64,000 nucleotides of DNA from Ciona intestinalis (taxonomy: Eukaryota; Chordata; Ascidiacea; Phlebobranchia; Cionidae): positions 6,121,106 to 6,185,105 of the forward strand of contig NC_020174.2 in NCBI RefSeq assembly GCF_000224145.3, in the 5' to 3' direction. The notes beneath the pieces are model-generated. The model was not told the origin of the DNA. It did not search any database and saw nothing but the letters and a program-made list of their open reading frames with translations. This document shows, one piece after another, positions 26,282-38,000 of this stretch. How positions within the stretch are numbered: the stretch's first letter is position 1; each line of letters begins with the position of its first letter. A program made the position numbers and the translations under genes.

Positions 26282-29200
26282 ATGTACAAAAGTGGGACAC
26301 CTGTCGTTCTGCTATTCGTTGTTGTTGCTGTTGTGCCGCTAATCGAGTGCTCAGGGGTAAGTTAAGTAAACTCATAAGTTACATAAGCGGTAACTTGTAA
26401 GCAGGCAAGAGGTGTATGGAACAGAACATCCGTGTTATAACGACTGTCGTTGCCTCGCCATGCGAGGATAATAAGTTAAATACGTGGTAACTTGTAAGCG
26501 GGCACGAGCTGTATGAAACTGAACACCTGTGTTGTAACGACTGTCGTTGCCCAGCTATGCAAGGATAAATAAGTTACATACGTGGTAACTTGTAAGCAGG
26601 CACGAGGTGTATAAAACTGAACACCCGTATTATAACGACTTTCGTTGCCCCACCATGCAAGGATAAATAAGTTACATACGTGGTAACTTGTAAGCAGGCA
26701 CGAGGTGTATAAAACTGAACACCCGTATTATAACGACTTTCGTTGCCCCACCATGCAAGGATAAATAAGTTACATACGTGGTAACTTGTAAGCAGGCACG
26801 AGGTGTATAAAACTGAACACCCGTATTATAACGACTTTCGTTGCCCCACCATGCAAGGATAAATAAGTTACATACGTGGTAACTTGTAAGCGGACACGAG
26901 GTGTATGAAACAGAACACTCGTGTTGTAACGACTGCCGTTGCCCAGCTATGCAAGGATAAATAAGTTACAATAATTCAACCCAACTGATCTTATTTTAGT
27001 TAAGTTCTTAATCTCTTTGCTAACTATTTTACTTCAGGTTGAGCCAGTTACATGCACTTACTCATTGAAAGGGAAACATTTGCAGACAAAGTGTGAAGGT
27101 GCGATATTGTGTTAAGACTAAAACAAAAAAATGATTTTTACATGAGCCATTTTTCTATATCCAGAACATGCTGGTGCGTATTGCTGCGGGGAAAGAAACG
27201 CTCAATGTTGTTATAAAGAATTTCAACCTTACAGCAAATGGTGTAAGTATATAAAGACGTGCCCGCATTAAGCGGAAACACTTGCCGGCTTTTCTTTGAA
27301 TGAAATAACATGATACAGTCTTCCTTTTCGTTCAGCTTATAATAACCAAGTATGCTAATCAGCAACTTGAATAACTAACATGTGCTGTATGCTGCCGTTT
27401 TCAAGGGTTTGCAGCGGCAATGGTATTCATAGCAGCACCGATCGTTCTGGGAGGTTTCTGTGATTCGGACGGATTCAGTTTCCCTTGCTGTTGTTTTGGT
27501 TTCGGGGGAGGACACGGGCACAGTCCTTTCGGAGGAGGCTCTTCTTCGTCGTCTTCTTCCTCTGGGGACTCAGATAGCGGAGACACGGAGCGGAGGGAGC
27601 GGAGGGAGCAGCGGCGGAAGCTTTTAGAAGATTTTTCTCAAAAACTTCGTTTATTTCCATCCGGACCTAAAATTGCTGTAATTTATTTTCAACTAACAAT
27701 TCGGGCACACAACGTATGTCGTTGTGGTTATAAATAGTATATATGTTGCGAGCGGCATATATATGTAATGTTTGAACGCGAAAGGAGGTGTATGGTTTCG
27801 TGTTTAGTACAAAGACATTTTGTTTTGAAATCGTAAAACGAATTTTTTCCTGACTGCCGAACAAAATGCCATTTGTCTCGTCTTGAAGCACATAAAATCA
27901 ATTTTCGCATATCGAAAGCACTGTTTTCCATTTACAAATGGTAAAGCGTTTTATTTTGCGGTCGCAAACACGTAAGCTTATACAAAGTGGAAATGGATAA
28001 GCTTTTCTATTTGTGGATAAATTATTTAATAACTTTGCCGCATTGCTACAAATAACCCGCATATATAGTATGACCCGGGAGAAAATATATTAAAAGTATA
28101 TAGGGTATTTAATAGTTTGACTGTTGTCAGTAAATTAGCTACAGGCTGGGGTAAGACGGTTCATTTCCCTTTATCGTCCCATTTGGTGGTAAACAAAAAA
28201 TATTTACGGAATTATAAAACCGTATCCTCATGCCTTTGAACGAGAGTTGTAAATTGTTAAATGTAAATAAACGATTCGAAAACATGGAATACTATGTAAC
28301 GTTATAGTACCGTGGGGTAAGATGGGATACCGCTAGCACCTGAATCCCATATTTCCTGTTTGTGTTTTCAACAACCAACGCGCTTTTAAAGTCACGCGCG
28401 GAGCCTCGGTTTTATAATTCTGTATATATTCTTAATTTACCTCCTAAGGGACGAAAAAAACAGCACATAAAAACATGGCGTTTCATATACCCACCCTGTA
28501 ATATGTCACAGCACACTTTAACGTTACAGGGTTCTGGCTTTGCGTTTCATTATTTGCACTGGTTGTAATTGTATCACTTATCTACACATTGTGTTGCTAC
28601 TGGAGTTGTATCTTTCAATATTGCTGCTACAGACCACCGACCACCGTATATGGAAGCAGTGAATCCACAACTCCCACTGCAATATACGTAACGGCCCCAA
28701 CCATCAGAAAATGTGGAGTTATTTCAAGCATGAAGAAAACAGGTGACGGCCGTATTGCTATACATTGCAAATTCTGGTTTGTAAAATTTTAAAGCTTTCT
28801 ATAAAACATGGGAAATGCGTGAGTAGTTTTGCTTTTTTTTTTTCAAGTTTTAACCCAGAGGTATCTCAGGTGTATGCTAGAAAGTGTATGCTGCTACAGC
28901 GGTTGCAGTCACTTTTGTAAGCATAAATTACAGAAATAGAAGTTTTTTACTGAACAGTCAGCTAGTATGGCTTTTCCCAACTGCTAGCCGCTACCGTATA
29001 CCTTTGTACATTTTATATTACAGGGGAAACATGCCGAAGTTGCTTGCCGTTCCATAAGAGATTTCTCGAGAATGTTCGAACGATTCTTAAAACTGAGTCT
29101 CAGAAGTCGGTCCCTTGGGACGATGAAGAAACAATGTTGATACCAGGTGGAAGTGGAAGAAGGACCATCGGAAGGTGGGTGGTTATATTTAATCATGGAC

Positions 29201-30170
29201 TACTCGGTGTATTTTGTATTGGGTATATTAGGGTGGGGAAGACGGGACACCTTTCATTCTATTTTCTCGTCTTATTTTGTAGTAAACAAAGAACATTCAA
29301 AGAATTATGAAACCGTGTTCTCACGACTCACATGCACCGTTGTTAATTGTTTAAAACACGATCAGGATTTTTAAATATTACATACTAAAAGTCTCCCATC
29401 TTTCCCCACCCCCATATACATTGTACTGCGGGTAGGCCATGGATTAATATGAATGAATGTAGCTTATTTATCCTCGTGTGGCGGGCAATGATAGTCGTAG
29501 ATAACGGGGAAATGTTTTCGTTCTCTTTTCTCTTACTATTCAGTAATAAACAAAAAATGTTGACAAAATTATAGAACCGTGTCCAAACGACCTAAAAAAC
29601 GTTGTTGATTGTTTAAACACGATCAGGAAATGTAGGATATAGGCGCTAACGGTATATTGTCTGTAGGCCACTGCACTGGGTGGGGAACTCCCCGAAGTGC
29701 GAACAGGACGAAGAAAGGGAGTTAGAAACTGTAAGCATCAGTGACATCACAGCTTGCGAAGACGAGCAAACTAACCGTTCCAATGCATTCGGAAACAACC
29801 GTCAAGACAGTGAACAATCCGCTGACGATAGTACCAAAAGTTACCAGGGCAGAGGAAGTTCTTCTATCTCAGTTATATCAGTCTATATCTTGTCCGTCTG
29901 TATTCCTTCGATGATACTAAATCAAGAAATGCATCTCTAGACTCGAATATCGATAATAACCTACAGGAATCTGACAGTGTTCGATCCGCTAGGTTGCACA
30001 CGAGAGGCGCGAGGAGGTCTGAACACGCGCCTGTTGTTTCACGTCACAGTTCCGAGGGCAATCGAGAATTCGAGGACATACCCGAAGCAGAGTCAGACAA
30101 TGGCGACATAAAAACTGAGAGTAAGAATGAGGAGTTAGCGGCTAAAACGGTCGGCTTGAAGGACGTCTAA
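26282..30170 (+). CDS. Shisa/WBP1-like six-cysteine single-pass membrane protein
   Basis: Exons: 26282-26356, 27038-27098, 27165-27242, 28530-28742, 29024-29174, 29667-29857, then 29941-30170 (332 aa; all phases fit). Residues 1-24 form a signal peptide (hydrophobic VVLLFVVVAVVPLI). The short ectodomain has exactly six cysteines (31, 44, 52-53, 60-61; pattern C..C..YCC..CC), the hallmark of the Shisa/WBP1/VOPP1/CYYR1 superfamily of membrane adaptors. It is followed by KWWFWLCV and a ~20-residue transmembrane helix ending in a juxtamembrane Cys cluster (CCYWSC, YCCYRPP). The tail is acidic and Ser-rich (DDEE, DEQTNRSN, EDIPEAESDN). The last 83-nt intron (29858-29940) is inferred: donor GTTCTT is weak, but a TACTAAAT branch-like site and TCTCTAG acceptor are present. 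Without it the frame stops at 29940. An alternative transmembrane exon exists at 27406. The ATG is 3 nt after an acceptor (26278). Confidence 0.65.
26376..26970 (+). repeat. Tandem array of repeat A, six ~98-bp units
   Basis: Units start at 26376, 26473, 26571, 26669, 26767 and 26865, each AAGTTACATA... to GGATAAAT. The three units from 26571 are essentially identical, so the array expanded recently. It begins 20 bp after the donor of the signal-peptide exon. Confidence 0.85.
27406..27737 (+). CDS. Alternative terminal exon of the Shisa-like gene
   Basis: With acceptor TTTTCAAG (27405) this exon completes the split codon after 27242 as Trp and reads WFAAAMVFIAAPIVLGGFC, again a transmembrane helix starting with WF and ending in Cys. 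It then has a FPCCCFGFGGG patch, eight consecutive Ser, an acidic GDSDSGDTE and a basic ERREQRRKLL stretch, and stops at 27737 (isoform of 181 aa). The competing exon 28530-28742 enters in the same phase and also begins with the WF pair. Composition and phase argue for a real exon; I cannot tell whether it is used as an alternative 3' end. Confidence 0.5.
28139..28503. repeat. Two adjacent repeat B copies
   Basis: 28139-28305 (GGCTGGGGTAAGACGG ... ) and 28304-28503 (CGTGGGGTAAGATGG ... ATATACCCACCCTGTA), abutting near a shared TA. They lie in the intron just before the transmembrane exon 28530. Confidence 0.6.
29225..29417. repeat. Palindromic repeat B copy
   Basis: Ends TAGGGTGGGGAAGACGG and CCCATCTTTCCCCACCC are inverted; it lies in a Shisa-like gene intron. 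Confidence 0.75.
29455..29665. repeat. Degenerate repeat A followed by diverged repeat B
   Basis: 29457-29505 is a reverse repeat A remnant (TGTAGCTTATTTATCCTCG); 29500-29665 retains the repeat B interior (TTCGTTCTCTTTTCTC, AACGTTGTTGATTGTTTAAACACG). Confidence 0.45.
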
Positions 30171-32096
30171 CTCAAACAGTTGTAATAATATGTATAAGGA
30201 CGATTTGTTTTAGATTCTCACTGTATCCAACCAGTTTACGCAGTGTAATTTTACATTAGGTACATTTATTAATAACCGGTTTGGATTTATTCACTGTACA
30301 GATATTTGTAAACAGTTTCACTTTTAACGTCGCATAATTGCACCAGTAAACAATTATAATACACTATGTTTGCGCACTATTTATACGGTGATTATTTTAA
30401 TAGCGGTGGATTATGAATGCCGCTCTCCGTTTGCCGTGTTCGTTTTGAATTCCAATGAACAAAGGCTGGGAGTGCGGCGCGGCGTATTCAGACACTAACA
30501 AAACAAACAACAAATTCGCGCTCATGGCACCGAAGGTAATCATTGCTTCATCGACGCTTGTATGATTGGAACGCCCACAGCCTGCAGTTAATAACAAAAT
30601 GCCCGCCTTTCTAAATTGCAGAGCCGTCGTCCGGAACGTGAGGTGTTGATTCTGCCCGAATGCGCCCGCCTGTTCTTACAAGGGATTTTTCGCAAACTTC
30701 CAAGTAAAAAGGCCGTTTTTAAACGGTCGATTTTAATCTGTTTTATACAAGTGTCGGAACGTATAGGCCATTTGTCATGCTAAAGATGGGGAGGGCGCAT
30801 TTAGTTATGGACCGTATCGTTCGTGTCTAGGGAGTTACTCACTACATAATAAACAGATTTTCTTCCAAAATTACGTCTACTGAGTACAGAGATAACCTTG
30901 TTTACCGAAAAGTGATTGTAATTTTTCCATTAAACTCGCGTTAGTGGTGCGATAATGCGTATACAGATGTATACGACAACAGGCCAATTTTCCGAAGAAT
31001 AGACGAGCCGTGTAGAATAACCGTAGCCTTTAAGTCCCATGCGTGTGCCGGGATTCGTTTATACGCAGACGACTAAATATGTCGATAGTAATTTTAGGTG
31101 AACAGGACAATAGTGACAGCTGGGTAACGCCTTGATGAATTGACCGAACCAAACGGTTGTTGTAATATCGAGTTTTCGTTCACCAGCAAACCACAGGTGT
31201 ATAGAGTTATCGCAAATATGCAGATCGTTTAAATTGTTATTTTTGGCTATTGCTTTATACGTGGTACAGTTTAATATTTTCGTTTAACGTTACGCTAATT
31301 TAATAAGATTTCTTTAGGCTAGAGTATAATTTTATTTTTAAATTTTCGTTGTTGCGCCGAATCTATTTTAGCATTATGAGAAATGCTTTTTGCAGGCAAC
31401 TGGTTTGTTTGCGGTGTTTTGAATTTCCGCATTTGGGTAGCATGAGAGGGCCAAAGACAAAACTAACGTCAGGTTTCGTATTGTTTAATCTTATGTGGTG
31501 AATGCTGTGGTATTTCTATACAATTGTTGTATTCGCTTATTCATTTCTCTTTATCCGTCAATTGTATTTAAATCTAACTGCATTAGCTGCAATTGTCATA
31601 TTATTTTTTATTGTTATAGTAGGGTGGGGTAAGAGGGGACACCTTTTCGTTCTATTTTCTCTTCTCCTTAAGTAGTAATCAAATAAATTTTACAGAATTA
31701 AATACCAGTAGCCTTGCGACCCGCGACTCTAAGAAAGTTGTTAAGAGTTTAAAAAACGATCAAGAAATTTGGGATTTAAAATTGGAATTTAGGAAATTTA
31801 AGGTTTAAGTGCTAAATCCCATTTTACCCCACAGAACTATATATAAATATACAAAGCGTTTGATCGCGAACAAAGGTAGGTGATTACATACATGGTTTTC
31901 ACGCACCGCTGGGCGTTAAATACGTGGTGTAAATGGACTTCCTTTCATTACAGACATCACCACAACATAGCGAATGACTGTGAAACTGTATCCTGGATTA
32001 CTCATAGCTTAACAAGGATCTACATTTGACTTCCTTTAATACAAAGTTACTTTAACACTTCCCTGAGCGCTTGTGTTGTGAAGCTAACAAGGCAGC
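30171..32096. other. Intergenic region upstream of the prostanoid receptor
   Basis: About 1.9 kb with no exon I can defend. It should hold the Shisa-like 3' flank and the receptor promoter/5'UTR. A repeat B copy occupies 31613-31842. Confidence 0.4.
31613..31842. repeat. Palindromic repeat B copy
   Basis: Left end TATAGTAGGGTGGGGTAAG, right end CCCATTTTACCCCACAG. Confidence 0.7.
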
Positions 32097-35000
32097 ATGG
32101 CTGATGACGTCACTGATTTAAAAAGTTCTGGATTCGAAACAACAACGACGACGATGGTTTGGAATTCGACTGATATTGAAAACATGGGGAATATAAACGT
32201 TGGCTGTCAGTTGAAACTTGGCACTACAAAGGTAATTCGAGATTTTAAGTAAAACTTACCTGAAATTAAATCATAATATTTATTCGTAAAACTGTATGAA
32301 GCTTAAAATAGTATAATAGAGTGGGGGAAGATGGGACACATTTTCATTCTATCTTCTCGTCCCAGTTGGTAGTAAACAAAAAATATTCAAAGAAATATAA
32401 AACTGTATCCCTCGACTCCCACAGACCGTTGTTAATTATTTAAAACATGATCAGAATATTTGGATATTATTTGCTAAATGTGTCCCGTTTCCCCCACCTT
32501 ACTATACTAAATGTTTTTTTGCAATTTAAATCTGATTGGTATAATTTAAAAATAAATATTATGATTTAATTTCAGTCAAAAAAATAAAACTAAAAACAAG
32601 AATTAAATAAGCAAGTCTGTACCAAACTTTGAGTGTAGCTTTAATTTTGTCATTACAAAATTGTTGGTTCAGTTTTAACAAAAAAAATCTGGTAAATTTT
32701 GAAAGATATTTTTAGAAATTCGTGTTGTGTTTTTTAGTTCATTATTTCCGCTACACAACGTTTTTGTCTTGATCACGTTCGTGTAATTTGAAACAGCTTA
32801 ACGTGTGTGATGTGATACACGCGGTTCAAGGTGTTTGGTACAAATCGGTGCGTAACGATTCTTTTGACCGGGGAAGAATGCAACAATTACACTGTGTATA
32901 TAACTGTCTTACACCCTAGCACCCATAAAATCCAGTTGTGTACATTTAAATACAAAAACTAAAATATCGGAAGATTTTGAAACATTAAAGTAGGTTGGGT
33001 AAGATTGTCCATATTTTCATTCTTTCTATATCGTCCTATTTGGTAGAAAACATAGAACATTTACGCAAACGCATATTCGTATACTCATAACTGTATAAGA
33101 GCGCTGTTAATTATTGAAAATGCGATTGGAAAATATTGAATATTATGTGATAACGGAATCTCTTGCACTAGAATGAATAAACAAATCTGGTAAATGGTTT
33201 TAACTGGATTACTGATGGATGCGTTGTAAAGTGCCGTGTGTATGTATAGTAGGATGGGGGGAGATGGGACACATTTTCATTCTATTTTCTCGTATATTTT
33301 GGTAGTAAACAGAAAACATTCAAGGAATTATAAAACCTTGTTTTCGCGACTTTCATAGACCATTGTTAATTGTTTAAAATACGATCAGGGTATTTATATA
33401 TTTCGTGCTAAAGGTGTCCCATCTTCCCCCACCCTACTATACTGTTATAAATACATTCCATATTCAATAAGTGACAGGAATGCTATGACACCTAATTTAT
33501 CACATCCACTACATTTCGGTAAATATGTCTATTTTTAGCTCATTATCGATCCGCATGATTCGGCATTTCAATTTGAATCAGATTCGAATTTATTTGTCAC
33601 TTTCAAATTCCGTAATAACATAAATTGTATTTATCATTTCGAATACGATAACGAAGATCAATTTCATTAAAACAACGAAGAGAAGGGAATTGCAGCAAAA
33701 CGACAGTCGTTAAAACACACTAGTGTCAAAACTACTCTAATAAAAGGCCGGCCGTTATTTAAACCCCCCATATTACCTATACCCCAATACTTGTAGCAAA
33801 CATAAAATCAAGTGGCATTTCAACTGTTTCCTCTGACATTTTATGCTAAATTGTCGCAAAAAGGGACTTCTGTGAAGCAGTACCATACAACGATAGTCTG
33901 CGATACAAATCACTCGCTACCTTCATTGGGCCGTAATGTTTGGTGAACCAGAGTGTTTCGATAACGTTAATTATGTTCTTGTTACAGAGCGCGGTCGTTG
34001 TGCCAATGACAACTTTTGCTTTGGGTGTCATGAGCAACTCATTAGCGATTGTTACTCTGCTTTGTTTTTTGTTCCGAGCGCCAAAGAAGCGTGACGAAGT
34101 GACGTCACACCAGTCGAATACGTCACGAGGGGCTCAACAGCATCTAATGGTCCCCAGTAATACCGAGGGTAAGTTATTGCTTTGCATACATCTTCATATT
34201 ACCAGAATTTATTCAAACATCAAGTGATATACCTACTAATAATAACCGTAACTGGTTACTTCGCGGGTACGAGGTGTATGAAACAGAACATCCTTATTAT
34301 AATGACTGTAGTTGCCCGCCATGTGAGGATAAATAAGTCACATTTATTCGTTCATTCAGTACGGTGCTGCATTTAGAAATGTCAATTGTCACGCGAAATC
34401 AAATTTCGACTTTGAACAGTAACCCCAAGTCCTTGACGTCAGTATTGTATTTATATATATTGTCGTTTCAGTGACACCCGTTGTGCTTGGTCTGGCACAT
34501 TGTACCAAATATACAGAAAAAACACGTGAACAAAATCGAGTTATAACAAAACATCGTTTCTTCTCAGTCGTGTGGTTATATGATGTAGCGCTTAATATTT
34601 ATCCCAACAAGTACAACGGCTCAAAAGATTATTAACAAAGGCAAACCGTTGGCCTTAAAAATATAATTTTCGTTTTTTAGCGTTCTTTATGTTTTTTTTT
34701 TTTTTTCTAGAAAATATTCTCTAAAAAAATTTAATTTCCGCTTTTTGTCGAGCAGCGAGAAGACATTCGACTCCGGTCCACGGAGCTACTGTTAAAAGGA
34801 AGTCTAGGAAAGTCAAGTTTGGTCCTTTCCACACCCTTGTGCTTACACTAGCCGTACTGGATCTTGCCGGCACTCTGTTCACATCACCGATCACTTTTAT
34901 CTTGTACTTCAACGAATCACATATCCTCGTAAGCGGTTGTGTGGAACTTAATTTAAATCTGTAATCAGATAAGCGGGCACTTTATCTCAGTGTGTTTTGA

Positions 35001-38000
35001 CGTAAGGCTGCTGGGAGTCAGGTTAGGAAAAAAGACCCAACTGCATTAATAATGTACTGGCAGAAATCAAACACGTACATATATATATACTATATTGTGC
35101 TGTAAGATGATACCACGAGCAACTAAATCCCATATTTCCTGAACGTATTTTAAACCATCAACAATGCTATTTTAGAGTCGTGAGGATACTGTTATATAAT
35201 TGTCTAAGCATTCTTTGTTTATTACCAAATGGGACGAGAATAGTGAATAAAAACACGTCCCATATTACCCCAGCCTACTTTACTTTGTATATCAAGTTTT
35301 TCCATTTACTTTATAAACGTAAACTATTATCATTACAATTCCTTTACAGTGTCAGGGAGGGACACCGCTATGTAACTACAGCGCGTTCGCCATGATGTTC
35401 TTTGGCTTCACTACAATGGCGATGGTAATGACGATGTCGATTGAACGGCTGATGAGCATCAGACACGCTTATTACTACCATAGGAAAGCTACAGCTACAA
35501 AGGTGAACCGACATTTCGCTGGCTAATGCATAGTAAGGTGGGAAGATGGGACAACTTTTCGTTATATTTTCTCATCCCGTTTAATTGGTAGTAAACAAAG
35601 AACATACAAAGAGTTATAGAACCGTATCCTCACAGCTCCCAAAGACCATTGTTAATTGTCATTTGGGTGTATGTGCTAAACGTGTCCATCTTACCCCACC
35701 CTACTGTATTAATACCTATAGTCCACCTTTTTTCCAAGGACACGCAGTATAATGTTGCCCCCAGTAAATATTACACGTAGCATTTATGCATCTCTTCAAA
35801 TACAATAACGAAAGACAAATTAATTAACACAGAAAAGATAAATCAAAGTATTTTTAGCAGCAAAACGACAGTCGTTAATAACACGATACTAAAAACCTCT
35901 TGAGTAAAAATTTTAAACAAAAGCATGAACCTAAACCCGCAATACAATATAACTTAACTAATATTAAGTTGTATTCATGTAAAATTAAGATGTAATTGGA
36001 AAAAAGTGACATGACCCATACATTTTGTATGTGAAATGCTTTTTGGCGTTTATAAATTAATTAAAACAATACGTCCTGACAACTGCTAAAGCCCTTAAAG
36101 ATCCAAACGGTTATAAATCCGCTTATATAGGTTTTACATTACAATGGCGAGGCTTACACAACGAATTTCATCAGCGACAATACTTGTTACAAAAATGCGA
36201 CAAACAATATTTTGCGCAAATTGACCCCTTTTGTTTATTGTGGTGTCGTAGCTTTATTATATTATAATCCCCCCAGCCATTCGCGTTAATCCTATTCGGC
36301 GCTGCGATTCTTTATAGAGTTATAAAAAACAGAGCTTGTGTTTAAAATCTTTGCGTTTTTCAGTTTGTTTTGAGTTACTGAAAGGGTGCGTTAACGGTAA
36401 TCGTGGAACATTTTCAGGGCCATATTAGGCCGTCACTAACTTGTTTATCCTCTCAAACTTATTGTGGCACGAAATATATTGTCAGCGAACGGGTTGCCAC
36501 ACTTCCCATCTGACGTATGTGTCATTATAAGACGCCAATTTTCTGTAGCAACCGAATCAAAATGAAACGCCATGTTTTGGGTCACGGTAATGGCAAGCGT
36601 CTTTTTCAACCGTGCATACGGGTTCGTTTATAAGTGCCTGTTCGGGTGGGGCGGCAAATTAGCCAATTTTCTTCGCAAATTTCGACGCCTACATAATGCG
36701 TGTTATGTTTACCAACAAGCATAAACACTTGCAGGCGAGCACTTATACCCATCCAGCTAGAATGTAGAAGTTTAAAATTTTCTTTTAAACGGTTATTTTC
36801 ATAATGGCAATATTCTGCAATGTTTTGGTCAACAAAAAAAACGTTTTTAAAGAAGCGTTATCACCTTTAAGCATGACCGCTGTACCGTATCAAATCAATT
36901 CGCAATATTTCGAACATATTTACAGTATTTAACCCTTTCAAAAACAGGCGCTGCTGGTGGTCCTTGCAATTTTCATTTTCTCAGCTCTACTTTGCGCGAT
37001 GCCAACTCTAGGCTTTGGTAAAGTTCGACCAATGTTCCCATACTCTTGGTGTTTTGCCGACTGGAACGCCCAAGCGCCAAAAGACAAGGTACAGATATTT
37101 GTTTTCATGACACGCATCGGATAATGGATTGGCATACATTCAACGGGTCACTGGAGATATTTTCGTGTTCAATTGCCCGTTTCACCAACCATAGGCGGAA
37201 AGGCCATCATAACCTTTTCGTTGCCTAAATTGGCTTTTTATTGGCCGGAATTGATTTTAGGTTGACCGGCTATCGTATTCGTGTTTAACAGCGTAAACTA
37301 AACAAGTCCTTTATTCCTCCCACACCAGCAGGTGCAAATTATGACCAAATTTCCCAAAAAGAAACAGTTTGAAATATTGCACCTATATATCACAACGCTA
37401 CTAAGAATATGCGAGTATGGTTTAGTATTTGTTTTTTAAAATAGGTTGGAAAATATCTGATGTTTTTATTAAATACGAATACGTTATTACTTCGCAATTT
37501 TGGTGCTACTGTCGCATGATATATAGTAGGTTGGGGGAAGACGGTACACCTTTACCTCATAACTTCAAAATATTTTGTTCGTGTTTTAAACAATTAACCA
37601 CGGTCTATGGGGGTTGTAAGGATATGGTTTTATAATTCTTTGAGTTTTTTTGTTTACTACCAAATCGGGCAAAAAATTTAGAACGAAAAGGTGTGTTCCG
37701 CTTCTCCGTCTTCCCCCCATTCTACTTTATAGTTTCATTACGTCTCCATTATATATTGTAATTTGAGTCCTGAACATGTTATAAAGCAACTACTAAAAAT
37801 CAATACAAAGATAGCTTGAGCTGTGTGCCGCACTTTAAGCGTAACCTACATCTCCCGTTGCATAATTCAAACGTTCATCTTCGCCGGCACGAACATAGTC
37901 CATGTCATGTTGAAAGCTATTCGCGCGACGCTCGATTTGCGTCATTCGGCTTTCAGTGACTGAAACCATACACGCCCGTCCCATTGACTACACAATATAA

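Noticed and set aside
26376-26970. Regularly spaced direct repeats resembling a CRISPR-like array
   Set aside because: The whole 98-bp unit repeats with no unique spacers, and the context is a eukaryotic intron; it is a tandem array of a dispersed repeat.
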